A stretch of 64,000 nt of DNA from Holdemania sp. Marseille-P2844 (GCF_900120005.1 NZ_LT635453.1:186001-250000); one strand, 5' to 3'. Shown: positions 19,713 through 28,153, numbered from the stretch's first letter. The notes: a model not told the origin generated them from the letters alone. Made by a program: numbers and translations.

Positions 19713-22700
19713 ATGCCGTATTCCTCATACGACCATGACAAATTAGAAGCCGCCGAAACCATGCGGATAGAACGCCGGATATATTTTGAAGCAAAGGACA
19801 GGGAGATTGCCCCTTATGCTTCCTTGCCGATTGCGCAGCTACTTTCCATGCGCAGCGAAAGCGCGGCGGCAGAACAGGCGATTTTTGACGACCTTAAAGA
19901 ACGCGCCGCCGCATGGGAAGAACAGGCGGGAAGAACGCTTTTGCTGGATAAAACACTTGAATATGTGAGAACGCCGCACGTCCAGCACACCGCTAACGAG
20001 TGGCAGACCACCGAGCATAACCGCCATATTCGCAGCAATCGGGTATATCAGATGAATTACTACATTTACGAGAATACCCGCTACGACAAAGAAGCGCAGA
20101 AATCTATCCCGTATTCATGGACGCTTACATGGAGCGTGCGCACCAACAGCCCAAGCAGAACCCAAGCGAAGATTGCCGGACAAGATAGAAAGGTTTTCAC
20201 CGACAAGGCAGCTATGGAAAAGTATCTGAATGGGCGTATCAAAGCGTATGACCGCTTGTTTACGGAAATCTCCCCGCCTATCCCGCAGGAGTACGCCGAC
20301 TATTTCAAAGTAAACGGTATGCTCATGCCGGACTACACCATAGAGGGCGAAGAACCCCCGCAGCAGCAACAGGCGGCAGCTATCCCCGAAAATACCGGGC
20401 AGGAAAAGGAGCGTGAACACATGAGCGAACAGTTTTCTATTATGATAGGCAACCGCAGCCGCTTTGACGCGGGCGACCCCGGCGGCTATTGGTTGGATAT
20501 GCCCGCCACAAAGGAGCAGTTGCACGAAGCTATGCGGAACGTCGGCATTACCGCCGACAACCCGCAGGATTTTTCCATTCGCGGCTATTCCGACGACCCG
20601 GAGAAACATATTGCCTTGCCTTATGAAATGGTATGCGCCGCCGACGTGGACGAACTCAATTTTCTTGCGGCGCGGCTCGAACAGCTTGACCCCGCCGAGG
20701 TTGGCAAGCTGAACGCAGCTTTGCAGCAGAAAAACGGGCTTGCAAATATTGGACAGGTAATTGACTTCACCTACAACGTGGATTTTTACGTCCATATCCC
20801 CGAAGTACATAACTACCACGATTTGGGCGACTATTACTTAAATCAATCCGGCATGGTACAAATGCCCGAAGAATGGAAAGGCGGCATTGACCTTTCTACT
20901 TTTGGCAGGAACGCTGCCGCGCAGGAAAAAGGCGCGTTTACCGAGTACGGCTATATCGTGGAAAGCGGCGACGAGTGGGAACGGCAGTTTGAGGGGCGCG
21001 AAGTGCCGGAAGAATACCGCATTATGAGTTACCCGCAGCCGGAGCGCGGCGAACAGGACAAAGCCTATATGGACGCAGCCGAAACGCAGCAAGCAGACGC
21101 ACAGGCCGCAGAGCCGCAGCAGCCCCGCCCCGTCGTCCCCATTATCCTTACTTCCGAAAAGCCCGCCGAAAAGGTAAAGGAGATCACCGCGCGTTTGGAA
21201 CAGGGCGTACAGGCGATTTTTGACAGCGACCGCTACAAAGAGTTTCTAACCGCTATGTCAAAGTTCCATGATTATAGTTTGAATAACACTATCCTAATTG
21301 CTATGCAGGGCGGCAATTTGGTAATGGGCTTCCGTCAATGGGAAAAGGAGTTTGACCGCCATGTAAAGAAAGGCGAGAAAGGCATTAAAATCTTTGCCCC
21401 CGCGCCCTACAAGGTGAAAAAGCTGGTTGATAAAATCGACCCCGAAACGAGAAAGCCCATGCTTGACCGCGAGGGAAAAGTGGTAAAGGAAGAAAAGGAA
21501 ATCACCGTCCCCGCCTTTAAGGTTATAACCGTCTTTGATATTTCGCAGACCGAGGGCAAGGAGTTTCCCGACCTTTCCGTTAAACCGCTGCTTGCCGATG
21601 TGGAGCAGTACGAGGATTTTTTCGCCGCCCTTGAAAAAGCGTCCCCCGTCCCGATTGCATTTGAGCAGATCACAAACGGCGCAAATGGGTATTTCAGTTT
21701 GACCGACAAGCGTATTGCAATCAAAGAGGGCGTGAGTGAATTACAGGCGGTAAAGACCGCCATTCACGAAATCGCCCATGCGAAGCTGCACGACGTAGAC
21801 TTAAACGCCCCGCCGGAGCAGCAAAACCGCGTTGACCGCCATACCTGCGAGGTAGAAGCGGAAAGCGTCGCTTATACGGTTTGCCAGCATTTCGGCCTTG
21901 ATACTTCCGATTACTCTTTCGGCTATGTGGCTGGTTGGAGCAGCGGCAAGGAAATGACCGAGTTAAAAGCGTCCCTTGAAACAATACAGACCACCGCAAA
22001 GGAACTCATTACCGAGATTGAGGGGCATTTTACCGAGTTGCAGCAGCAGCGGCAAGCCGAGCAGGAGCAGGGCGATACCTTTTCCATTTATCAGTTAAAG
22101 CGCGGGGACGAAACAAGGGACTTGCGCTTTGAGCCTTATGACCGTCTGCAAGCGGCTGGACTTACCATTGACCGGGTAAATTATGAACTCGTCTATACTG
22201 CACCGCTTACAAAGGATATGACGCTGGGCGACATTTGGGAAAGGTTTAATATCGACCACCCCGCCGACTTTAAGGGGCATAGCCTTTCCGTTTCCGACAT
22301 TGTTGTGCTTCATCAGAACGACGAGGACACCGCCCACTATGTAGACAGTATCGGTTTTCAGCAAGTGCCGGAGTTTTTGCAGGAGCAGCAGACCCCCGTA
22401 TTTGACAAGCTGCCGCCCGAACAGCAGCAAGCCTTGTCCGACACCGTACAAGACACTTTGCAAATGCTGGTTGACGCAGACAAGCGGATTTATGGCGACG
22501 TTACGGGCAAGACCCTTGAAGCAATCGCGGCGCAAGGATATTCCTACAAGGACGGGCAGCTTGAAAAGCAGCAGCCGGAAGCGACCCCCGACAGCCTTTT
22601 GACGGGTGAAACCGTTAGAACGCCGAGGGGCAATTTTCATATTACCGATATGAGCCGTGAACAGATCGAAGCGGCGGGATTTGGTTTTCACCATGCGTCG

Positions 22701-23060
22701 GAGGACGGGAAGTATCTCATTATGGGGAATGGCACACAGGCTTATGCCATAGCCGCCGAGCAGCCGCAGCGGGATAATCCCTTAAAGCACGTCGAGGACA
22801 CCATAGAGCAGAACGACAACAATTTTGACGGGCTTATCAACAATACGCCGCAAACGCCCACCGTTGCAGATTTTGAGCAGCGGGCAAAGGCGGGGGAAGC
22901 GATTTCCGTTACCGACCTTGCAAAAGCGGTAAAAGCCGAGAAACGGGAACAGCCGCAGAAAAAACCGTCCATTTTGAAGAAGCTGGACGAATACAAGAAA
23001 CAGGCGGCGCAGCAGCCGAAAGATAAACAGAAAGAGCATAAAAAGGATTTGGAGGTTTGA
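19713..23060 (+). CDS. Giant ArdA/ArdC/YodL multidomain anti-restriction protein
   Basis: This 1115-residue protein has several modules in order. An N-terminal DUF3849-like region covers 1-225. An ArdA-type DNA-mimic antirestriction module covers about 237-450 (acidic, with GYWLDMPATKEQLHEAM). An ArdC-like ssDNA-binding N-domain lies near 490-640 (FHDYSLNNTILIAMQGG), followed by a zincin with HEIAHAKLH at 685-693. YodL/DUF4316-type modules form the C-terminus. It probably protects incoming ICE DNA from type I restriction. An internal ATG at 20421 with aaaagga upstream could also give an ArdA-first product. The best ribosome site (aaagga, 19692) is better spaced for an 11-codon frame at 19703 than for ATG 19713. 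Confidence 0.8.
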   Translation: MPYSSYDHDKLEAAETMRIERRIYFEAKDREIAPYASLPIAQLLSMRSESAAAEQAIFDDLKERAAAWEEQAGRTLLLDKTLEYVRTPHVQHTANEWQTTEHNRHIRSNRVYQMNYYIYENTRYDKEAQKSIPYSWTLTWSVRTNSPSRTQAKIAGQDRKVFTDKAAMEKYLNGRIKAYDRLFTEISPPIPQEYADYFKVNGMLMPDYTIEGEEPPQQQQAAAIPENTGQEKEREHMSEQFSIMIGNRSRFDAGDPGGYWLDMPATKEQLHEAMRNVGITADNPQDFSIRGYSDDPEKHIALPYEMVCAADVDELNFLAARLEQLDPAEVGKLNAALQQKNGLANIGQVIDFTYNVDFYVHIPEVHNYHDLGDYYLNQSGMVQMPEEWKGGIDLSTFGRNAAAQEKGAFTEYGYIVESGDEWERQFEGREVPEEYRIMSYPQPERGEQDKAYMDAAETQQADAQAAEPQQPRPVVPIILTSEKPAEKVKEITARLEQGVQAIFDSDRYKEFLTAMSKFHDYSLNNTILIAMQGGNLVMGFRQWEKEFDRHVKKGEKGIKIFAPAPYKVKKLVDKIDPETRKPMLDREGKVVKEEKEITVPAFKVITVFDISQTEGKEFPDLSVKPLLADVEQYEDFFAALEKASPVPIAFEQITNGANGYFSLTDKRIAIKEGVSELQAVKTAIHEIAHAKLHDVDLNAPPEQQNRVDRHTCEVEAESVAYTVCQHFGLDTSDYSFGYVAGWSSGKEMTELKASLETIQTTAKELITEIEGHFTELQQQRQAEQEQGDTFSIYQLKRGDETRDLRFEPYDRLQAAGLTIDRVNYELVYTAPLTKDMTLGDIWERFNIDHPADFKGHSLSVSDIVVLHQNDEDTAHYVDSIGFQQVPEFLQEQQTPVFDKLPPEQQQALSDTVQDTLQMLVDADKRIYGDVTGKTLEAIAAQGYSYKDGQLEKQQPEATPDSLLTGETVRTPRGNFHITDMSREQIEAAGFGFHHASEDGKYLIMGNGTQAYAIAAEQPQRDNPLKHVEDTIEQNDNNFDGLINNTPQTPTVADFEQRAKAGEAISVTDLAKAVKAEKREQPQKKPSILKKLDEYKKQAAQQPKDKQKEHKKDLEV

Positions 23061-23064
23061 TAGC

Positions 23065-23274
23065 ATGAATACCCGCTTTACCATTGAGGAAGAAAACATT
23101 GTTGCGATCTACGCCGAGGACAGCCGGGAAACAACGCTTGAAAATATCCTTGCCGCCATGCCCTACATGGACGAGGATATGCGCCAGCTTGCCGCCGCAG
23201 CGGTGAACAAGCTGCAAGCCATGACGGACAGCGAGTTTTCCGAAAGGGAGTTTATCTTGACCGACGAGGAATAG
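23065..23274 (+). CDS. Transposon-transfer-assisting (TTRAP) family small protein
   Basis: This 69-residue acidic protein starts MNTRFTIEEENIVAIYAED and ends FILTDEE. It fits the small transfer-assisting family that follows the ArdA/DUF3849 gene in Tn1549-type ICEs. It lies four bases after the giant gene and ends at a strong terminator, so it closes the rightward operon. Confidence 0.75.
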   Translation: MNTRFTIEEENIVAIYAEDSRETTLENILAAMPYMDEDMRQLAAAAVNKLQAMTDSEFSEREFILTDEE

Positions 23275-23282
23275 CCCATAGA

Positions 23283-23333
23283 GAACAGGGGCGCGGTTGC
23301 CGATTTCCGGCACCGCGCCCCTGTTCTTTTTTT
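23283..23333 (+). terminator. Strong terminator ending the transfer operon
   Basis: The long GC stem gaacaggggcgcggt.gcc / ggc.accgcgcccctgttc is followed by seven T. Confidence 0.85.
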
Positions 23334-23338
23334 GTCCT

Positions 23339-23364
23339 TGCGTGGACAATTAGAAAGCCGTTTT
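23339..23364 (-). repeat. 26-bp repeat, copy 2 (inverted relative to 1938-1963)
   Basis: Begins tgcgtggacaat and ends aaagccgtttt. It is an exact reverse complement of 1938-1963 and lies right after the operon terminator. Confidence 0.85.
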
Positions 23365-23475
23365 TGCGGGTTTGAATATACTTTATCGTCTATGTCGTTT
23401 TCATGCGCTGGAAGCCGCAGAAACACAGGCGTTTTCAGCCCTTAACATTCCACTTGCCACCCCATGTTTTGCGCC

Positions 23476-24810
23476 TTATCGCTCCTGCTCCCGCGCCCTG
23501 CTTTGGGACGGGTAAAGAATACTATCGACGTTCTTTTTGACAACGCCGTATTCCTGCATTTGCTTCTTGGCTTGCCGATAATCTTCATACAATTTGGTTT
23601 TCCTGTCGTTTAAGCTTCTATACTCCTTGCGCAGCGCGGCGAGATCGGGCAGCTTCTTTATCTGCATTTCCTTTAATGCCCTTGCCGCAGCTTCAAACAG
23701 GATAATTTCGCTTTCATGCCCCCGCAGATACTTTTCCTTGTCCGGCGATTTTCGGTATTCATCGTAAATCGGTTTTAACTGTCGGTATGTGGTGGTGTGC
23801 TTGATAAGCAGCGACAAATCAGACATACGCTGTTCCACTTCCTTAACCGCCTTTGCCGCCGCGTCATGAGCGGTCATAATATCGGCTATCTTGCTTTCAA
23901 GTTCGCTATAATACTCAATCTTGTTTTCGGTTAGGAAGTTCATGCTTTTAGCAGCCTGTTTCAGATTATGGATTTTTGCCCACCGTTCATAGCCCGCCGA
24001 CTGTTGGGCTTTGATACTGTTTTCAAGATCGACGACAAGCCGGATTTTCTTATCTTCCCGCAGCGTTTTTGTTTTGGCAACATACACGCCCTTGATACGC
24101 TCCTTTATCGCTTCTTCCGTATAGGCCGCGCCGAGCGTCTTTGTGCGGGTAAACCGTTCCTGTCCGGCAGCGCGAAAGGAAATGTATTTGCCCTGTTTGA
24201 TTTCATACCCCATTTCCTGCAAGCGGCGCAGCAGTTCGTCAAAATCTTTCACTTGGGGAATGAGAGTATCTATCGCCGTTTTCAGCTTTGCTTTGTAGCT
24301 TGTCCCTTGCTTTTCGGCGGTGTATTCTGCATAGCTTTTTCCCTTGTCCTGTCCCGGTACGACGACGGATAGCCCATGCTCTTTACATATCCTGTCGCTG
24401 GTGCGCCGGATAAAGTGATAGCTTTGCTTGTTGGAATGGTACTTTTTGTAGTCAACGAAGCTAACCGCGTTGAAAATCAAGTGATTATGCAGATGGTCTT
24501 TATCGACGTGAGTTGTCAAAACAAACTCATACTTGCCGCCTAATACCGCCCCGGCAAGTTCCATGCCGATTTTGTGCGCTTCTTCCGGTGTGGTTTCTCC
24601 CACCGCAAAGGATTGTATCAAGTGCCGCCCTAAATGTGTGCCGCGATCTCCGGCAGCTTCCCGCGTCCATGCAAACTCAATATCGGCGGTTTCCAGCCCG
24701 CAGCCGAAAGAGGACGCAAGCAGCTTCCCGTCTGTCTTTTCGGGATTTAAGATATAGTCTATCGCAGCCTTTAAGGTTGATTTAATAGGGTGCGTCTTTG
24801 TAACCGCCAT
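23476..24810 (-). CDS. Relaxase of the ICE (MobP type, PF03432-like)
   Basis: This 444-residue relaxase nicks the ICE oriT and leads the T-strand. The N-terminus has a candidate nucleophile Tyr19 (AAIDYILNPEKT) and the metal-binding HVDKDHLHNH at 101-110 (HxDxxHxH). The C-terminal half is a long coiled coil with basic segments. It matches relaxases of the Tn1549 group. It is transcribed leftward in an operon with mobC, which it overlaps by 40 bases, and converges on the transfer operon. Confidence 0.93.
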   Translation of the reverse strand: MAVTKTHPIKSTLKAAIDYILNPEKTDGKLLASSFGCGLETADIEFAWTREAAGDRGTHLGRHLIQSFAVGETTPEEAHKIGMELAGAVLGGKYEFVLTTHVDKDHLHNHLIFNAVSFVDYKKYHSNKQSYHFIRRTSDRICKEHGLSVVVPGQDKGKSYAEYTAEKQGTSYKAKLKTAIDTLIPQVKDFDELLRRLQEMGYEIKQGKYISFRAAGQERFTRTKTLGAAYTEEAIKERIKGVYVAKTKTLREDKKIRLVVDLENSIKAQQSAGYERWAKIHNLKQAAKSMNFLTENKIEYYSELESKIADIMTAHDAAAKAVKEVEQRMSDLSLLIKHTTTYRQLKPIYDEYRKSPDKEKYLRGHESEIILFEAAARALKEMQIKKLPDLAALRKEYRSLNDRKTKLYEDYRQAKKQMQEYGVVKKNVDSILYPSQSRAREQER

Positions 24811-25100
24811 ATCTCGTCCACCGCCTTTTTAATGTCCTCTATATCCTGCCTGTAAACCGTCCCCGTCGCATTGGCGCGTTTTGCAATTTGGTTGATGTTC
24901 CGGCTCACCGCTTGCAGTTCCCGGATATATGCTTTTGTGTCGCTTCGGTCAACGACAAGAATATACCCGTCTATCGCCATTTTACGGAAGTATGCCCCAT
25001 ACTGCTTTATGGGAAGCTGCTTCATCTTCTCGTCGATCAGCCGCTTTTCTTCTTCCGTAACGTAAAACTTCATCTGTATATTTCTCTTTCGGTTTTCCAT
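24771..25100 (-). CDS. mobC: MobC-type relaxosome accessory protein
   Basis: This 109-residue basic protein has an N-terminal ribbon-helix-helix-like segment (IQMKFYVTEEEKRLIDEKM) and a helical C-terminus (ELQAVSRNINQIAKRANATG) typical of MobC (PF05713-like). MobC binds oriT and assists the relaxase. It sits directly downstream of the oriT-like repeat and overlaps the relaxase gene. Confidence 0.9.
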   Translation of the reverse strand: MENRKRNIQMKFYVTEEEKRLIDEKMKQLPIKQYGAYFRKMAIDGYILVVDRSDTKAYIRELQAVSRNINQIAKRANATGTVYRQDIEDIKKAVDEIWRLQRRTLLNQP

Positions 25101-25118
25101 TTCCGCACCGCCTTTCGG

Positions 25119-25186
25119 TATAAGGGTTTGGGATTATCCCAACAAGCATTTTCCGCAAACGGGTACTCGTTTGCTGTGCTTGCTAT
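25119..25186 (-). other. Candidate ICE oriT (copy 2 of the inverted oriT-like repeat)
   Basis: It lies 19 bases before mobC, the usual oriT position. It contains the near-palindrome ttgggattatcccaa (25129-25143) and a 7-bp inverted repeat gcaaacg/cgtttgc (25155-25174). The whole block recurs in opposite orientation at 19584-19684. The nick position is not determined. Confidence 0.65.
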
Positions 25187-25301
25187 CTACTCCATACCCC
25201 CACCGAAAGGCGGTATTTGTTGCGCGTTCCTTTGATTTTGGACGCAAAAAAAGATTGCAGCCGCCATGCGCTGCAATCTCCCGATTTCTCATATTGTGAG
25301 G

Positions 25302-25664
25302 TTAATCCTCTGCTTTTTCGACTTCCGTTATCTCCCTTGCTGTTGCGGTTACAATCCGTATGCCTTTATCGCTCATACCGTCCAGCAGCGCGTCAAGCTG
25401 CCGCCGCCCGGTGGATTTCTCCGCATTGCTGTTCGGGAAGAAAAATTGATCTACCGAAATATGATACCGGGTTACAAGGTCATAGAATACCTGTAAACTC
25501 GGCTGTTGTCCCTTGTTCTCGATATTCGCAAGGTAGCGCGGGGAAATATATAACTCGTCGCTTACCTTTTTGCGGCTCTCGCCGTATTCATTTCTCGCGG
25601 CTTTTATAGCTGCCCCGAAAGCCTTAAAGTCGTACAATGGTACGGGTCTTTTTGCCATTTTCAT
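25302..25664 (-). CDS. XRE-family transcriptional regulator
   Basis: This 120-residue protein has a helix-turn-helix (FGAAIKAARNEYGESRKKVSDELYI) followed by YLANIENKGQQPSLQVFYDLV, typical of the XRE/Cro fold. Its C-terminal tail ends TAREITEVEKAED. It resembles the regulators that precede the cargo and integrase modules of Tn916/Tn1549-type ICEs. It is divergent from the cargo promoter at 25752 and may act there. Confidence 0.85.
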   Translation of the reverse strand: MKMAKRPVPLYDFKAFGAAIKAARNEYGESRKKVSDELYISPRYLANIENKGQQPSLQVFYDLVTRYHISVDQFFFPNSNAEKSTGRRQLDALLDGMSDKGIRIVTATAREITEVEKAED

Positions 25665-25751
25665 TCACCCTGTTACATTTTACAGTTCACCTTTCTTTTT
25701 GGATATGTCCACACAATTCATATCATTAGGTTAAATACTTCCTGTTGTGTA

Positions 25752-25780
25752 TTGACAGTAGACTGATTTTCTGATAAAAT
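25752..25780 (+). promoter_or_regulatory. Promoter of the cargo block
   Basis: TTGACA (25752-25757) and TAAAAT (25775-25780) are separated by 17 bases. It is followed by a ribosome site and a short leader frame. Confidence 0.75.
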
Positions 25781-25808
25781 AAAATTTATGTAAAAGGAGG
25801 CGGCGTTT

Positions 25809-25835
25809 ATGTTGCATAGCATGCGTATTAGATAA
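25809..25835 (+). CDS. Leader peptide MLHSMRIR upstream of the Cfr/RlmN-like gene
   Basis: This eight-codon frame (25809-25835, TAA) sits eight bases after taaaaggagg (25791-25800), a strong ribosome site. Its coding sequence (atagcat… gataagcat) is complementary to atgcttat…atgctat downstream (25883-25904). That pairing encloses the terminator-like hairpin at 25856-25872. The layout is that of drug-sensing leader peptides in which ribosome stalling changes RNA folding. No homologue is assumed. Confidence 0.65.
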   Translation: MLHSMRIR

Positions 25836-25855
25836 GCATTGAAAAAAAGGATTTT

Positions 25856-25880
25856 CCCATTTTCAACATGGGCTTTTTTG
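25856..25880 (+). promoter_or_regulatory. Attenuator hairpin 1
   Basis: cccat/atggg stem with loop tttcaac, followed by c and six T (25874-25879). It lies between leader peptide and KTR gene and is nested in the alternative leader pairing. Confidence 0.6.
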
Positions 25881-25986
25881 TCATGCTTATTTTGCGGATG
25901 CTATACAAAAAACTAACGACGTATAGATATAGTATAGACATAGTGCAAGCTATGCCTTAGTTTTGTTGTACTGCTCTGTGCATTAT

Positions 25987-26031
25987 AAATGCAGGTCAAT
26001 GCTCATGTTGAGGATTGACCTGCATTTTTTT
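25987..26031 (+). promoter_or_regulatory. Attenuator/terminator hairpin 2
   Basis: The 14-bp near-perfect stem aaatgcaggtcaat/attgacctgcattt is followed by T residues, 26 bases before the KTR gene start. It looks like a full intrinsic terminator inside the leader, so downstream expression needs readthrough. Confidence 0.75.
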
Positions 26032-26056
26032 GTGTAAAAAGGACGAGTGAAATATA

Positions 26057-26242
26057 ATGCTTAAAAAATATTGGATAAAATGTCCGATTTGTAACGGAAA
26101 GACGAGAGTTCAAGTATTTCATAATACTGTATTAAAAGATTTTCCTCTTTTCTGCCCTAAATGCAAATTGACGCATATCATTGATGTAGAAAAATTAGAG
26201 ATTGTAATCAAAAATACAGAAAAACAAACTTTTATTATTTAG
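26057..26242 (+). CDS. Cysteine-rich KTR-domain protein
   Basis: This 61-residue protein has two Cys pairs (CPICNGKTRVQVF and FCPKCKLTHIIDV) and the KTR motif after the first pair. It is the small zinc-ribbon family often found just before resistance genes in Tn916-like elements. It is AT-rich, unlike the transfer genes. It precedes the radical SAM gene by 16 bases, so both should be co-transcribed. Confidence 0.85.
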   Translation: MLKKYWIKCPICNGKTRVQVFHNTVLKDFPLFCPKCKLTHIIDVEKLEIVIKNTEKQTFII

Positions 26243-26258
26243 AAGAAAGGATATAAAA

Positions 26259-27242
26259 ATGAAACGTTTACCTAAATATACGCCTGCGGAAGTACGGAAT
26301 GATCCATACGGATTTACTTACAAAGAAATGTCGGAAGTTATTGGCGAGAATGAAGCAAAAGCCTTATATGAAGAATTATATAAGCAATTACCACGCAAAA
26401 AAAATCTATCAATGTTGGTAAAAAATATTTGCAAAAGCAGTGATACTGAAAAGTATGTTTACGAACTGAAAGACAACAAATACATTGAAACGGTTTTTAT
26501 CAAGCGGCGAGATGGTGGAACTGTTTGCGTGAGCACACAAGTCGGTTGTCCTGTTGGTTGTATTTTTTGTGAGTCCGGGCGAAATGGCTTTGTTCGTAAT
26601 CTAACATCGTCAGAAATCGTACAACAGATTATATTGTTGCGTCGAAAAGTAAACCGTATCGTTTTTATGGGTATGGGAGAGCCTTTATTCAATTATGACA
26701 ACTTGATAAAAGCAATCCATATTCTCCGAGATAGATATGGGCTCAACTTTCCAACCGACGGCATTACCATATCAACAGTTGGTCCGGTCGATCAATTAAA
26801 AAAATTGCGCGAGGAACATCTTAAAATTCAGTTGACAATATCTTTACACGCAGCAACACAATCTGCAAGAAATCGTATTATTCCTCACATGCGCATATAT
26901 GCTATTGAAGATGTTGTTAAGCAAGCCTTATCCTATTCTGAAAGGCATAATCGCAAAATTGTCTTTGCGTATTTGCTTTTACCGGGTATAAATGACCGGC
27001 CCTCAGATGTAAGACAACTTGCAAAATGGTTTCGGGGCAAAAAAGTTATGATTAACGTGTTACAATACAACCCAACAAGCAATTCAAGAATTAAAGCACC
27101 ACAGAAACGGGAAATAGTTGCATTCAAACATCAATTAGAGCAAGCAGGACTTGAAGTTACTATGAGAGTTTCTCATGGCAGAGAGATTAACGCGGCTTGT
27201 GGACAGTTAGCTAACACATATAATAAATTCAAAAAAAAATGA
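26259..27242 (+). CDS. Cfr/RlmN-family radical SAM 23S rRNA methyltransferase-like protein
   Basis: This 327-residue protein has the radical SAM cluster motif C97-x3-C101-x2-C104 (CPVGCIFC), the FMGMGEPLFNYDNL block, SLHAATQSARNRIIPH and the C-terminal Cys314 in EINAACGQL that is catalytic in RlmN/Cfr. These enzymes methylate A2503 of 23S rRNA: RlmN at C2, Cfr at C8 (drug resistance). The NAACGQL ending and short length leave the choice open. A mobile, AT-rich, leader-controlled copy points to a resistance-type role, but this is inferred. The ATG follows aagaaagga. Confidence 0.85.
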   Translation: MKRLPKYTPAEVRNDPYGFTYKEMSEVIGENEAKALYEELYKQLPRKKNLSMLVKNICKSSDTEKYVYELKDNKYIETVFIKRRDGGTVCVSTQVGCPVGCIFCESGRNGFVRNLTSSEIVQQIILLRRKVNRIVFMGMGEPLFNYDNLIKAIHILRDRYGLNFPTDGITISTVGPVDQLKKLREEHLKIQLTISLHAATQSARNRIIPHMRIYAIEDVVKQALSYSERHNRKIVFAYLLLPGINDRPSDVRQLAKWFRGKKVMINVLQYNPTSNSRIKAPQKREIVAFKHQLEQAGLEVTMRVSHGREINAACGQLANTYNKFKKK

Positions 27243-27715
27243 TTAAAAGTGCCAGACGCATAGACGCAGAGCCGATAACGCATTAGGTCAAAAAACCTAT
27301 GTGTTATCGGCTTTTTTATTTAATATTGCGCAAAAGCCGCTGTTCCCTATTATAGAATGGATTGCGGGTAGTGTATTAAAGTCGCCCTTTTTTAAGGATA
27401 CGGCGGTATCGGGGAGGTATCGCCGTGTCCATTTTTATTTACTGTAACCCGCCTAATGCTTTGCGGTCAAAAAAAGCTATGCTCCGCAAGCGGGATATTC
27501 CGGCTATGAATGTGAACTGTCAATACATTTAGCTACTGCTTACATTTCCTTTGCGCCCGTCCGCGTCTTGCGGACGGGCGCATTTTGCTTTTTTCAACTT
27601 TTTTCTGAAAAGCGCACTCAAGAGCCATCTCCCGAACGGGTACGGAGCGAAAGGGGCAGAGAGGACAAGCCCTTAACTCCCGTCCTCTACTCCACGCGGG
27701 AAGGAGGTGAACTCT
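27243..27715 (+). other. Intergenic region with three terminator-like hairpins
   Basis: No gene is supported here. Hairpins lie at 27270-27317 (agccgataacgcattaggt and its near complement, then seven T), 27396-27438 (ggatacggcg/cgccgtgtcc, then atttttattt) and 27553-27597 (gcgcccgtccgc/gcggacgggcgc, then T-rich). The first ends the cargo operon. The GC jump across this region marks the right edge of the AT-rich cargo. Confidence 0.7.
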
Positions 27716-28153
27716 ATGGAGCTATCTTCTTCCGACAAGGAAAGAATACAACATCAGTACGACGCATTAGCAAAGAAAACTTTGGTCGGCGAAGCGAAAA
27801 GCCACCGCCGCACTCTTGCGAAACGCGCAGCACGCGAAGTTACTTTTTCGGATTTGAGCGAAAGCGAACTCGCGCAGCTTTTCACAACGGACGAATACGA
27901 AAGCGATTATTTCCGTTTTCAAGTGTCCGGCTTTGATGTACTCGTCAAAAATGAACTGCTTGCCGAAGCCCTTAACGCTTTGCCCGAAAGGAAACGCGAC
28001 ATTATCCTTTTGTCCTACTTCTTGGATATGAGCGACGCGGAAATTGGCGAACTGCTGAATGTTGTACGCACGACGGTTTTCCGGCACAGGAAATCCGCGC
28101 TTGCGAAAATCAAACAGTATTTGGAGGGAAAAGCAGATGATGAATACCGTTAG
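27716..28153 (+). CDS. Sigma-70-family regulator of the ICE (Tn916 orf7-like)
   Basis: This 145-residue protein starts at ATG 27716, eight bases after aaggagg. Its C-terminal half is a sigma region 4-like helix-turn-helix (NALPERKRDIILLSYFLDMSDAEIGELL followed by RTTVFRHRKSALAKIKQ). Related genes in Tn916/Tn1549 elements act as positive regulators upstream of excision and integration genes. It overlaps the next gene by 17 bases. Confidence 0.85.
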   Translation: MELSSSDKERIQHQYDALAKKTLVGEAKSHRRTLAKRAAREVTFSDLSESELAQLFTTDEYESDYFRFQVSGFDVLVKNELLAEALNALPERKRDIILLSYFLDMSDAEIGELLNVVRTTVFRHRKSALAKIKQYLEGKADDEYR

